The translations under genes and the position numbers were made by a program. Shown here piece by piece: positions 1 to 10,397 of a stretch of 64,000 nucleotides of DNA; position 1 is the stretch's first letter; the number at the start of each line of letters is the position of its first letter. Source of the stretch: Pyrenophora tritici-repentis (lineage: Eukaryota > Ascomycota > Dothideomycetes > Pleosporales > Pleosporaceae). Location of the stretch: contig NC_089398.1 of the NCBI RefSeq assembly GCF_003171515.1, positions 1,550,001-1,614,000 of the forward strand, written 5' to 3'. Below the pieces are notes generated by a model, which did not search any database, was not told the origin of the DNA, and saw nothing but the letters and a program-made list of their open reading frames with translations.

Positions 1-288
1 AGTAGTACATGTAGTCAGGATCTCACCCGTTCAAAATCAACTTCATCTACACAAACACCAAGGGCCTACCTTGCCATAACACGTGAACGACTGTTAGCGT
101 GCCTGGGGTGAAAGTTCGCATCTGGTTAGGGTTAGGCGCGGGGCACACAGTCATGGCTTGGCACTGGCTCGAAATTCGGTTTTGGAAAGTTTGAACAAGG
201 CGGCAGTGACCTCAGCAACCCACACGGCGCCCGCCACATTTCTACTCTCGATCCCTCGGGCAAATCTACACTCTCGAGACCAGCAACC

Positions 289-3034
289 ATGGCGTCCCGA
301 TTCTTTGCCGCCAGCGACAGCTCCTCGGACGAGTCCAGCGAGGAGGAGCTCTACTCCAACGACGAGGAGTCTGAACAGGAAGACAGCGACAAGGATTCGG
401 ACGACGATTCCGATGACGACGACTCTTCCGACTCTGGTTCGGAAACCGGTGCCAACCGTTTCTTGAAGGACGCCGACAGCGAGAGCGAGAGCGACGACGA
501 GGACGTGAACAAGGTGCTGAAGAGCGCCAAGGACAAGCGCTTCGACGAACTGGAAGCGACCATCAGGCTCATTGAGAATGCGCAAAAGATCAATGATTGG
601 GCGGTTATCTCCGAACGTACGTCTATCTGGAACATGGGCGGGTGAACGACGTGGTGGGGCACTTGGACATGGACAATGCTGACAGAAAGACATGCAGAGT
701 TCGACAAACTCATCCGCCAGGTCCCTACCCTGACCAAGCAGAACGATGGCAAGATCCCAAAACTCTACATCCAGGCCGTCGCCGATCTCGAGACGGTCGT
801 GGTCGAGACACACGAGAAGCAAAAGGTCACACCCAAGAAGATGAACGCCGTCAACGGCCGTGGCTTCAACGCTGTCCGCCAGAAAATCAAGAAGCACAAC
901 CGCGACTACGAAAAGGACATCAACGCCTACCGGGAGAACAAGGAGGAGTTCATGCGCGAGGAGGAGGAAGTCATCCAGGCGCCCAAGGAAAAGAAGAAGA
1001 ACAAGATCCCACAACTCGGTACTGAGGTCGTTGATGAGGCCACAGACGACGGCTTCATCACCGTTGGCGCTGGTGGCAAGGCTGTTCTCTACACTCCCGA
1101 GGGTATCCTCAAGCACCTCCGGGCCATTGTCGAGCAACGTGGTCGCAAGAACTCAGACAAGCTGGAGCACATCCGAACCCTGGAGAAGCTCTTCGATGTC
1201 GCCATCAACGACTACCAGAAGGTCCGCGTTCTGCTCACCCTCATCTCGACACGTTTCGATTTGACCTCTGGTACCGCAAGCCACATGCACCAGGATCAGT
1301 GGAAGCTGTAAGTATATCCATATCCTCCTTTAACAACAATATACTCACAATCATCCAGGGCTGATCAAGAGTTCGGAAAGCTCCTGCAAATCCTCGAGAA
1401 CAGCGAAGAGATCGTCGTCATCGAGAACGCCGAGGAGTGGGAGGATGACGAGAAGCTGCCCACCATCACACCTGGCGAGATCTTCCGCATCCCAGGAAGC
1501 ATCGTTTCCTTCGTCGAGAGGCTCGATGACGAGCTCACCCGTTCACTCCAGCACATTGACCCCCACACTTCTGAGTACATCGAGCGGTTGACTGACGAGG
1601 CCCTGCTGTACGCTCAGCTTGTGCGCACTCTGGTATACGTTGAGAGCATGAAGAAGAACCCTGCCCTAGACCTTCCACAAGAGCCACTCAACCGCATTGT
1701 TATGCGGAGATTGGAGCATGTCTACTTCAAGGTACGTCTGTATTCTGCTAATGGGAAAGCACCATTGCTAACATATGCAGCCTTCGCAAGTCATCACTAT
1801 CCTTGAGAACAACGTATGGAAGGCCATCCCCGAGAGCCTCGACTCTGAAATCACTCCTCGCGCCATCTCCAACGATACCGCCTCCCTCGTCCAAACCCTC
1901 TGCACATACCTCTTCCAGAACAGCGAGGGCATTATCCGTGCCAGGGCGATGCTGTGCCAGATTTACTTCCTGTCTCTACACGACCAGTACTACAAGGCTC
2001 GTGACATGATGCTCATGTCGCATTTGCAAGAGACCATCAGCAACTTCGACGTCAATACCCAGATTCTCTTCAACCGTGCGCTCGTCCAAGTCGGCCTCTG
2101 CGCGTTCCGTGCTGGCCTTGTCTACGAGGCCCAAACCTCACTACAAGAGATCTGTGGTAGCAACAGGCAGAAGGAGCTTCTCGCACAAGGTCTGCAAATG
2201 CAGCGATACTCGCAGATTTCTCCCGAGCAGGAGCGTCTTGAGCGTCAACGACAACTTCCCTTTCACATGCACATCAACCTTGAGCTACTAGAGTGCGTCT
2301 ACCTGACATGCTCCATGTTGCTTGAGATTCCTCTCCTCGCACAACTTGGCTCGTCACCAGACCTAAGGAAGCGAGTAATCAGTAAGACTTACCGCCGTCT
2401 CTTAGAGTACCATGAGCGTCAAATCTTCACTGGCCCGCCCGAGAACACCCGTGATCACGTCATGCAGGCATCTAAGGCACTGTCTGCTGGTGAGTGGAAG
2501 AAGGCTGCTGAATTCATCAACTCGATCAAGATTTGGGAACTCATGGCCAACTCGGAGAAGATCAAGGAGATGCTGTCCTCACAAATCCAAGAGGAGGGTC
2601 TACGGACGTATCTCTTCACCTACGCTCCTTTCTACGACACTCTTGCCATCTCAACACTAGCTGGCATGTTTGAGCTTTCAGAACGAAAGGTCTCGGCTGT
2701 GGTTTCAAAGATGATCTCTCATGAGGAGCTCGCTGCCGCTCTCGACCAAGTCAACTCGGCCATCATCTTTAGGAAAGGTGTGGAGCTGTCAAGACTTCAG
2801 ACGCTTGCCCTCAGCCTGTCAGACAAGGCCTCTGGCCTCATCGAGTCGAACGAAAAGACGCTCGAGCAACGCACACAAGGTACAGCCAACGCCTTTGAAA
2901 GGCAAGGCGGCCGTGGTAACCGCGGTGGCCGTGGAGGTGGCCGTGGCGGCGGTGGTCGTGGCGGAGGCGGACCAAGGGGAGGACGGAATCAGCAATTCAC
3001 TGGCGGTGCTTTGGGACGGGCTATTCAGGCTTAA
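289..3034 (+). CDS. nip1: Eukaryotic translation initiation factor 3 subunit C (eIF3c/Nip1)
   Basis: Core subunit of cytoplasmic eIF3, which assembles the 43S pre-initiation complex and bridges eIF1 and eIF5. Exons 289-616, 698-1307, 1359-1731 and 1781-3034 splice cleanly (introns GTACGT..CAG, GTAAGT..CAG, GTACGT..CAG of 81, 51 and 49 nt) to 854 residues, the usual length of fungal Nip1. The start ATG at 289 precedes an acidic Ser/Asp/Glu-rich N-terminus (about residues 8-75), which in yeast binds eIF1 and eIF5. The helical eIF3c core follows, then a PCI/winged-helix region at about residues 620-770 and a Gly/Arg-rich RGG tail at about 812-843. The splice at 616/698 restores the E-Q-F-D-K-L block seen in the family. 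Single-copy housekeeping gene with no sign of damage; it anchors the left end as normal euchromatin. Confidence 0.96.
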
Positions 3035-3712
3035 GAAGGTCCTACTCTGGACAAAGTGTGTAAAGGTTTCATGGGTATACGCCGGCGAAATAACGGTTTT
3101 GTAAACGGAGAGCTTATACCTCATCCTCCTCCCCTTTCTTTTGGTTTTGTTAGCTTCCCCGTGGTTCAACAAATGCATTGTCATGCTTGCATGATTCTTC
3201 TAAGGACTTATTCTGGGCTGGATGATGGTGATGACGATGACGCTGGAGGGTAGACCTGAGAATAAATGGAGAATTAAAAGTGTATAATTACTCGTTACTT
3301 CCACTGAACACGGTTCTAAGGATTTTTCTCCTCCTCGGAAAGTGATGGTTGTAACACCTCACCAAAGATTTAATTCACGAGATTATGTATTTACATGACA
3401 ATATCTAGACCAATTACTAGCAACGAGGTTGTGTGGCGCTTGCTTATCGAGAAGAGAGGGAAGATACGGGATGTAGTAAAGTATGTTTAGCATTAGTCAT
3501 ATTTTACATATTACCACATTGTTGGTAGGCCTTGTACGATCGTACGGGTGAATAACAACAACGAGGTTCTTCTGGTGACTGGTATTGGTATTCTCTACGA
3601 ACATAGGTGCTACGAAGGTATACCTAAGCTCTGCGCAAGGTGGGCCGAAGTCGGGCCGAAGTGTCAAGCAGCCGACGTCTCTACCGATACTCACGATCCG
3701 ACAAGAAGAATA
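3035..3712. other. Intergenic, eIF3c 3' side
   Basis: Holds the eIF3c 3' UTR and an AT-rich stretch leading into repeats. I see no coding potential beyond chance reading frames and no RNA gene. Confidence 0.6.
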
Positions 3713-3820
3713 TAATTAATTATAATGCAAATTACAAAGGAGTTAAGCTTAAATACGAGATTTTGCTTAAGACCTACACAGAGGCTTAACAATGTGCGGA
3801 CAGCGGGTTACACAAGGCAC
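3713..3820 (+). pseudogene. PD-(D/E)XK-like gene, copy A, N-terminal piece
   Basis: Matches 32176-32258 closely at the nucleotide level. Read in one frame it gives a helical segment (INYNANYKGVKLKY...) that continues after the Copia insertion into the piece at 9695. A TAA interrupts the frame where copy B supports a Gln-like position. The upstream boundary is where similarity to copy B stops. The product is assigned from the downstream half; this part alone would not be recognisable. Confidence 0.6.
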
Positions 3821-4026
3821 TGTTGATACGGCTAAGGTATCGGAATCACCTTCGTTGCAACGAGTTGAAATGATTGTGATTGTTCTTGTTGTTCTATGGA
3901 GGTGGAGGGAGGTCGGCAGTAAGGCAGCAGCTAGAGCTCGGACCACACGGCTTAGTCAGCCGTGTAATCCAAGCTCGTGCATGCAGCAACCAGCTGCCTT
4001 ATCTACCGCAGGTTCGATTCCCAACA
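3821..4026 (-). repeat. 3' LTR of Copia-1
   Basis: 206 bp, TG...CA ends, reads identical to 9489-9694. The plus strand contains GGTTCGATTCC, an exact match to the Pol III B-box consensus, antisense to the element. Target duplication GGCAC lies immediately to the left. Confidence 0.95.
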
Positions 4027-4207
4027 CTGACTATCTTTTCTTTTTGTGCCGGGAGATCAGATCCGTCCCCAAATCCTCCAAATCTGTAATAATATCCTGC
4101 TGCCGAAATGTAGCTAGTTGCCTATCTCGGCTAGCGCTATACGCCTTCCTGTATGCCCTTATGTCCTCCTCTTGTGTCCTTCGTTATCGCGCACACGTGC
4201 CCGTTGA

Positions 4208-7200
4208 CTACTTGGTGCCTTCAAGGTTGCTGAGCTCGGTGCTCTCGGTCGTGGGCTTGGTGTTGCGATCACGGTTGACCCACCCTTGCACTCGGAGGTT
4301 GAGCTCGTTAGAGTTGATGAGGTTCTCTATCGCGGCGTTGCAACCTGCCTTTGTCATAGAGTCTGCTGGGTTGTCGCGACCGTCGATCCATCTGATATCC
4401 ATGAGTTCGCTGCGCTCGTAGGCTTCGCGCATTGCCATGATGTCAATCATAAGGCGTTTCTCCTTGGTGGTGCCGAGCTTGACAAGGCAATCGTATAGCG
4501 ATCGCGAGTCGGTGCATACCACGATGGGGACCTTAGGTAAGTTGAGTCGTTCCATGACCATATCAATGGTGCCGCCGATCGCGACTGCGATATCTACGCC
4601 GTGCGCCATCGCGTAGATCTCGGAGGCGAGGACGCTCCTGGTGATCCGCTTGCATTTGACTGAGGACCAGTGGACGATGTTGCCACGTATCCCGAAGTTT
4701 GTGTCGCTTGAGGTGACTTCATTGCCGAGTACGATGACGAATCCCATCTGGGAGCTCATATCCTTGTTGTTGGCAAAGGACGCGTCGACTAGGGTAAACA
4801 GCTTGAGGTTGCGTATGTCCAGAGGTACGTAGGTCAACCCATGGCAGAGGTTCTTCTTTTGCCATTCGATGCGTTTGTTTAACTTGGATATTTCTTCTTT
4901 TGTAGGCTCACTCGCTTGCGCAGCAGCGGCGAGGTCGAAGCTTGCTTCGGGTTGACAGATTGTCGCGATGTAAGCGCCACGTGCGCGTTGTTGAATGTAC
5001 GTCTTCTTGTCAGTTGCGATCTCCAGTTTCTCACCTTGTTTCTTTTGGCGTAGTGTGATCACGCCGTCTGTTGTGAGACTAACGACGCACCCGTTAAAGT
5101 CGATAGGGTTGTTAGTAGTAAGAAACTGCTTCTCTTTGGCGCTGAAGCGCAGCTCCTTGCTCTCCTTATTGGCAAACACGTCATCGGACAGACCGAGCGT
5201 GTCATCAGTTTGCATGCCGACAATACCAAAGCCTAACGCCGTTGGCTTGGTGATTAAGAGGCACGGGTCATAGGTTGATGTTTCCATCCCGAGTGTCGTG
5301 GTATGGTGTTTGAAGTAGGTTGACCACCAGTACGCTCCTGCCTCGGCGATGCCGTACAGCGGCTTCACGACCACCATGATGGTGCCTTTGGGGTAGACAT
5401 TGCGGAGTTGCGTGGGAAGATCCGCGATGATCGTGCGCTGGAGATGGTCATCGGCTTGCGTGTACGCCTGCGTGATATCTCGAAGCCATAGCGTCATGCC
5501 CATTTGAAGCAGTGAGGGTGCAAGCGCGATAATAATGCGCTGACTGGCGCGCTGGATCGTCGGGCTTTGTGTGAGCACAATCCGTTTTCCATCATCGGCA
5601 TAACCCTGAACAACGAGGCGCGATTTCTCGTACGGCTTAGTGGTAGTTTTGCCTTTGACCTCGTTGACAATCCGTGACTTAAAGACGCGGATGCCACCAT
5701 GGCGCTGAGGGTCATACTCCTCGAAGCGGAACACTCCGCGAGTGATCAGCGCGTCAATCTCTGCCTTGGTGGATAGTTCGAATGGTTCGCCTAGGGTTGT
5801 GATCTTGCCAGTGGCACGCAGCTTCTTGGACAGCACTAAGTCGTCCTCCTCGCGTTGCGTGAGGTTGACGTCGTTGGTCTCGATGGGAGCTGGTTTTGGC
5901 TTGTTTTTGGAGCCTTTGGGGCGACCGCGCTTTCGTGGAGGTGGAACTTCTGTCTCTGGGATAAACTCGTCATCGTCCGCATCCCCGCAATTGTCGTTGT
6001 CGTCGTCGTCGCGCGGGATAACGGTGGAGTTGTTGCGGTGGTATGGCTGCACCGATGTGACTCGAAATGTCGCCTGCCTGCCGTCGACGTCGACAATCGC
6101 GGCGGTTAGGTCGTCGTTCATGGCGATGAGGGTATGGGGACCAGTCCAACCGCGGTTCTCGCGCCAAACCTTTACGCTGCTCTGGATCGGGAGCTGAAGC
6201 GTTTCAATGACGTTCGGTCCGTTGCGTGTCGCAAGTGCGTCGTTCACCTGGCGTTTTGCTTTGATCTTGCGGACCTCCGCCATCGCGTTCTTTATCGCTT
6301 TCGCGCGCGCGCTGATGGATGGTGATGGCGGCGATGTCTTGGATAGGCGGGGGTAGGTGCCAAAGACGAGGAGAGTAGGCACAAGGCCATCTGGACCAGC
6401 AGTGTCGTTGACGGCTTTCACAGCCATCTGGAGGAGGTGTTCAGATGACGTGTCGCTGTCTATGTCGGCGGAGATGACTTCGAAGGCACGGCGGATGGCC
6501 GCATGGTACCGCTCCACCTTGCCGATGGAGTTATGCGCCTCGACAGGCACCTCGTCAACCTCGATGGCCATTGTCTTTGCATTGTTGACAAACTCCTCGC
6601 TCGCAAAGTTCTTGCCAGCGTCGGTGGCTATGACATCAGGCGGACCAACGTACATATCGATCCACATGGCGCGGAGTGTGTCCCATGTTGTGCTTGCTTT
6701 CATGTCGGTGAGAAAGCGCGCTGCTTGGAAGGCAGTTGCTTCGTCAATAGCATGAAGTACTGGCCTCTGATTAATGTACATCACGTCGACGATAAGTCGA
6801 TAGTTGAAGTTGATATCGTCGCGGAGGGTAAACCGAAATCGTCCTGGCGCCTTGCCAGTAATCTGACATTGGTGACAGAACTTGTTGATCTTTTCGATGG
6901 TCGCCGCATCGACTTCGTCATAACCTGCTCTCGCGAGGACCTTGTAGAGTCGTCCCGCAGCTGGATGACCAAAGCGCCGATGGAGTTGCGCAAGCTCTAC
7001 CTCGGTGAGGTAGTGCGTCGCGGTCTCTTGGTCGTCGAGCAGGAGCCATGGGTGTCCCCATTTGCGCACAATGGGGTACTCCCGTGACTCGTGTACAAGC
7101 ACGTTGTCAACATTGTTGAGGTAGATCCCGTGGCGGTCCATGTCTGCAAGGCACAGCAAGAAAGGCGTGTTGGTCGGCATCACCGCAAAAAGTATAACGC

Positions 7201-8020
7201 CGAGCGGGGTTTTGACCTTCACCTCGCCAAGTGAGAGACACTCTGGGTTATCTCCAAATCGAATTCGGTGGCGACCTGCCGTGGACTCATTGATCGTGGC
7301 CGATGGCTGGAGGCGTTGCAGTGCCATGACCTGGGTCTTTCCTGCAGTGGAGACTCCGGCCGCGCCGGTGTCGGGCATGATGCCTTGGAAACAGTGAGCA
7401 CCATATCGGTGATCGAAGGTGAACATGTGGGGTGCCTCCTTTGCAGTCTCCGACGCGTATGGGTCGATCCCAGTGATCGCGTGGGTCGCCGCGGCGTCGT
7501 TGAGGTTGATGGTGAGCGCTTGCCCGTCGATGGTTCCGCAAGCAGCGGTGTTGAATTGTTCATGTTGGAAGTACGCATCGAGGTCATCAACGCGGTTGCC
7601 GTCGTCGTCCTCTGCCTCGTCATGAAGCTCGATGCCTTCGAATCCGGCGAGGAACACGTCGTAGTCGTCATCGAGATCGTGGTTTTGGACATAAGTCTTG
7701 AAGCGTTGGTGCGACTCATTGCGCTCCTCGTGTGAATGTCGCGTTGACCAGCATCCTTGTTTGCCGCACACATAGCACTTTTTATCGTGCGAGCGGCGGG
7801 AGGGTATCGCGGTCGTGACAGCGTCGGTCCGCGGTTGAAGCGACCGGTGCCATAGCCTCGGGTCTGTCGCGAGGTTCGTCGTTTCGGTTGTATCGTCGGT
7901 TTGTGTAGAAGATGTCATCGTCTGTCTGTTCATTGTCATAGTTGAACTGCGTTCGAGCATGCGGGTGACAGCGTTGCCAGTTACCGACGGCGTTGCGGAG
8001 CTCTGAAGCGACTGCTTCAA
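4208..8020 (-). CDS. Copia-1 Pol polyprotein (protease, integrase, reverse transcriptase, RNase H)
   Basis: 1270 codons from the first Met; the true N-terminus is probably joined to gag. A CX2C-type knuckle (CYVCGKQGCW) lies near residue 82. Next come the aspartic protease (PDTGAAGVST), the integrase HHCC zinc site (HRRFGH...FCHQCQ), and the DDE core with Asp in LIVDVMYI, Asp in VIATDAGKNF and Glu in GKVERYH. The reverse transcriptase and a C-terminal RNase H (LVDASFAN, LASEIYA, CTDSRSLYD) follow. The usual YVDD box reads MQTDDT, so the two catalytic Asp are kept but the Tyr-Val are replaced. Enzymes act in cytoplasmic particles and then nuclear integration. The upstream gag continuation lies in another frame, so a +1 shift (or an extra base) is needed near 7853-7870. 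Confidence 0.9.
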   Translation of the reverse strand: MKQSLQSSATPSVTGNAVTRMLERSSTMTMNRQTMTSSTQTDDTTETTNLATDPRLWHRSLQPRTDAVTTAIPSRRSHDKKCYVCGKQGCWSTRHSHEERNESHQRFKTYVQNHDLDDDYDVFLAGFEGIELHDEAEDDDGNRVDDLDAYFQHEQFNTAACGTIDGQALTINLNDAAATHAITGIDPYASETAKEAPHMFTFDHRYGAHCFQGIMPDTGAAGVSTAGKTQVMALQRLQPSATINESTAGRHRIRFGDNPECLSLGEVKVKTPLGVILFAVMPTNTPFLLCLADMDRHGIYLNNVDNVLVHESREYPIVRKWGHPWLLLDDQETATHYLTEVELAQLHRRFGHPAAGRLYKVLARAGYDEVDAATIEKINKFCHQCQITGKAPGRFRFTLRDDINFNYRLIVDVMYINQRPVLHAIDEATAFQAARFLTDMKASTTWDTLRAMWIDMYVGPPDVIATDAGKNFASEEFVNNAKTMAIEVDEVPVEAHNSIGKVERYHAAIRRAFEVISADIDSDTSSEHLLQMAVKAVNDTAGPDGLVPTLLVFGTYPRLSKTSPPSPSISARAKAIKNAMAEVRKIKAKRQVNDALATRNGPNVIETLQLPIQSSVKVWRENRGWTGPHTLIAMNDDLTAAIVDVDGRQATFRVTSVQPYHRNNSTVIPRDDDDNDNCGDADDDEFIPETEVPPPRKRGRPKGSKNKPKPAPIETNDVNLTQREEDDLVLSKKLRATGKITTLGEPFELSTKAEIDALITRGVFRFEEYDPQRHGGIRVFKSRIVNEVKGKTTTKPYEKSRLVVQGYADDGKRIVLTQSPTIQRASQRIIIALAPSLLQMGMTLWLRDITQAYTQADDHLQRTIIADLPTQLRNVYPKGTIMVVVKPLYGIAEAGAYWWSTYFKHHTTTLGMETSTYDPCLLITKPTALGFGIVGMQTDDTLGLSDDVFANKESKELRFSAKEKQFLTTNNPIDFNGCVVSLTTDGVITLRQKKQGEKLEIATDKKTYIQQRARGAYIATICQPEASFDLAAAAQASEPTKEEISKLNKRIEWQKKNLCHGLTYVPLDIRNLKLFTLVDASFANNKDMSSQMGFVIVLGNEVTSSDTNFGIRGNIVHWSSVKCKRITRSVLASEIYAMAHGVDIAVAIGGTIDMVMERLNLPKVPIVVCTDSRSLYDCLVKLGTTKEKRLMIDIMAMREAYERSELMDIRWIDGRDNPADSMTKAGCNAAIENLINSNELNLRVQGWVNRDRNTKPTTESTELSNLEGTK

Positions 8021-9412
8021 AGGTCGACGCAGGTCGGATCAGGACTGCGCTGCAGGCTTCGACACCCTGGCATAGACTCCGCAACAATCAATTCAATCCG
8101 GTCACTCTCCTAGACCCACTTACCTATCTAGGTAGGGCTTAAACTCCTATAGGTAACTACTAGGCTTAAAGCGGTAATCAATCAATCCAATCTGAACCTT
8201 CTAGGACCCACTTAATTGATTGTTGCGGACTGTGCCCTGGCATGCTGACACAAGTTGTCCGGTGAGGCTTGACTCGCTGAGTCCATTCTGCTGAGCCATC
8301 GCTTGGTACAGCTTGTGGAGCTTGTCGATGAGCAAGTCAAGGCATTGCGCAATTGTCTTGTCAGGATTACTTGCGATGACGTCCTTTAGCATAATGGTGC
8401 GCCATTCGTTCAAGAACAACTGGTAGTTCTCGGTAGTGTGGAAGTAGGCGCCCAGTTTCGCGATGATGTCTTCGTATCCAAGGTCAAGTGGAGCGATAGA
8501 TTGGTAGTAGTAAGTTGACGCTTTGCCAGTAAGCATAGTGGAGATGGCTAGCTTGTAGCGGTCAGTTTGGCCAGGTTGAATGCCGACTTTGGCGCAAAGC
8601 TCTCGAAAGATGACCAGTTTGTGACTGAGCACGTCATACTTGTCACCACTGAACTTATCGTTGTTATTGTACAGCTTCGCGAGGTTTGTGAGTGCTGTCA
8701 CGTTGAGTTGAGCTGGCGACGGTGAGTACTGTGCTTGTGGGTATCCTGTTGGTGGCTGCGGAGGGTTAGGGTAACTGTAGTTGCTGTTTGTGAGCTGTCG
8801 ACACTTGAAACCGTCGACGAGTCGCATAAGCTCAAGCTCGTCGTCAGGCCATATCGGGCACGACGAGAGATGGAGGAGGTTGTACAGTTGCGTTATTACT
8901 GTGTCACGACTGTTGATCTGGATGTAAATCCCTCGGTGTCGGAGCAATTCCTTGACTGCTTTCCGGAGCCGCACGTCGACCGCACTTATGATATCTTGAG
9001 TCCAATCCTCGAAGGACTTTTGGAACTCCTGGAGGATGAAGAGGTCGAACTGTCCATCGTCTTCAACTTGGACGACCCAATCGAGGACGACAGTGTTCAG
9101 TTTGTCGGTGTTTATGACTGTGTCGGTCGGGTCGAGTTCCGCGTTGACATACTCACTCTTGTGCATCTCGGAGTACCACGATCGGTACTTGACGCTCTTG
9201 TATGGTGCCATGGTGCTGAAGTCAGTCGATTGTTTGCTGTTAGTTGCAGGCGTTGTCAGTTGTTTTTGTGCGTGGTTGACGCAGATCTTTTCGTTCAAGA
9301 TCTCCTTCAGAACTGTCGGCGAAAGCGCTACCTTGATAGGTAGTCTCTGCGGGCGGTGCTGTACTTCGCACTCCTTGCTACTGTGAGGTAGGAGGAGTCG
9401 CTTCTTGGCCAA
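7856..9412 (-). pseudogene. Copia-1 Gag, split by a MITE
   Basis: The coat-protein frame runs from ATG 9412 (an in-frame Met at 9211, MAPYKSVKYRSW, is an alternative start) to a stop at 8201 that lies inside the inserted MITE. Removing the MITE plus one 8-bp target copy (170 nt, leaving remainder 2 mod 3) joins the frame exactly to a downstream frame reading ACQGVEAC...FYTNRRY, which continues to about 7856. That continuation leads toward the CCHC-like knuckle encoded at the start of the pol frame. The protein as it stands is about 403 residues and lacks its nucleic-acid-binding end, so this copy is probably not autonomous. Confidence 0.8.
8073..8234. mobile_element. hAT-type MITE (MITE-1) inside Copia-1 gag
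   Basis: 162 bp with inverted ends sharing CCGCAACAATCAATT plus partly matching outermost bases. It is flanked by an 8-bp direct repeat CCCTGGCA (8065-8072 and 8235-8242), the target size of hAT transposases. Excision in silico restores the gag reading frame. It has no coding capacity. It shares a TTGATTACCGCTTTA core with the MITE at 25709-25865. Confidence 0.85.
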
Positions 9413-9488
9413 GACTACACAGCAAAAGAGCTGATGGGTCTCCTTGTCAGATATCTAGCCGATCTGTGGTGTAGCAACCACTGATCAG

Positions 9489-9694
9489 TGTTGATACGGC
9501 TAAGGTATCGGAATCACCTTCGTTGCAACGAGTTGAAATGATTGTGATTGTTCTTGTTGTTCTATGGAGGTGGAGGGAGGTCGGCAGTAAGGCAGCAGCT
9601 AGAGCTCGGACCACACGGCTTAGTCAGCCGTGTAATCCAAGCTCGTGCATGCAGCAACCAGCTGCCTTATCTACCGCAGGTTCGATTCCCAACA
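9489..9694 (-). repeat. 5' LTR of Copia-1
   Basis: 206 bp, reads identical to 3821-4026. Followed by the GGCAC target duplication at 9695-9699. Confidence 0.95.
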
Positions 9695-10397
9695 GGCACG
9701 ATAGAACACTAAAGTACACGATCGAATCTTGTTATATGCCTTACGGCCCTTTAAATCACGCTTCGAATTGATTAATATATTTGTCTCTCTTACCGAATAT
9801 ATTTGCTTAATTAACCTGTGTCTAGAACTTCGGCAAAGCCTATCCCTAACTTCGCCCCGCCCTACAAGGACGATCCCTCTGGCCCTAAGATTGTTAACTT
9901 CTCTATTAATCTCGTCCCTCCCTATAGTTCTTCTCTCGAATCCGCTATTTATGGGCTCCTCCTCCACGAATCCCCGCAGTTCCTCTCTATTAATTAGACG
10001 CTCAACGAAGCTTATAAAAAGCCCACCGCTATATCTATTAAAACAAAGAAGGGTTTCTATAAAGAAGAGGACGCTAGGTTTAAGCTAGGCATGTAGGTGG
10101 CCGCGTGGCAGAATCGGGTCGCTGTATTACGACTCACAGAAAAACTGGTGTGCACGCCTTTGTTAGGCTTGATTGTATTTGGGCATAAGTGGTGGCTGTA
10201 CTAGGTTGTCAATCAGGAGACGGCTGTGGATATTACTAAGTTTCTTATTAGTATTAGATGCACAAGGACTATTAATAGTTGTTATTATATTCGGTACTTG
10301 TTGAGTGTGTGGATACCGGAGACTTTTCTGCTATGGTTCAAAGACAAAGTCTTGAGTCTGCAAGAAGCAGAGGAAGTTTCTTACCACAAGTACTAAT
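9695..10397 (+). pseudogene. PD-(D/E)XK nuclease-like gene, copy A, C-terminal piece
   Basis: Resembles the fungal PD-(D/E)XK nuclease-like domain proteins (the PF20516-type family, from memory). Recognisable blocks are KVHDRILLYALRPF, YKDDPSGPKIVNFSIN, an AISIKTKK block where the family has I-E-T-K, then GLIVFGHKWWLY and LLWFKDKVL. The frame is interrupted by TAG codons at positions expected to be Gln or Trp, and the catalytic-motif Glu reads Lys. These are changes that C-to-T/G-to-A mutation (RIP) would cause. At least one frame change is also needed between the N- and C-terminal blocks. It continues the piece at 3713-3820 across Copia-1. The 3' end is cut by a LINE fragment. The function of these TE-associated proteins is not known to me. 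Confidence 0.65.

Larger units (their letters stand above)
3821..9694 (-). mobile_element. Copia LTR retrotransposon (Copia-1), minus strand, recent insertion
   Basis: Two 206-bp LTRs (3821-4026 and 9489-9694) that I read as identical, with TGTTG...CAACA ends. The element is flanked by a perfect 5-bp duplication GGCAC (3816-3820 and 9695-9699). The paralogous sequence at 38050-38090 has one uninterrupted copy of the target, so it serves as an empty site. Gene order on the minus strand is LTR, gag (from 9412), pol (to 4208), LTR. An A/G-rich polypurine tract (AAAAAGAAAAGATAG) lies just before the downstream LTR. Identical LTRs imply recent insertion, but gag has since been split by a MITE at 8073-8234. 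Confidence 0.95.

Noticed and set aside
4286..7735. Plus-strand open frames across Copia-1
   Set aside because: All lie antisense to the pol frame and have no recognisable domains.
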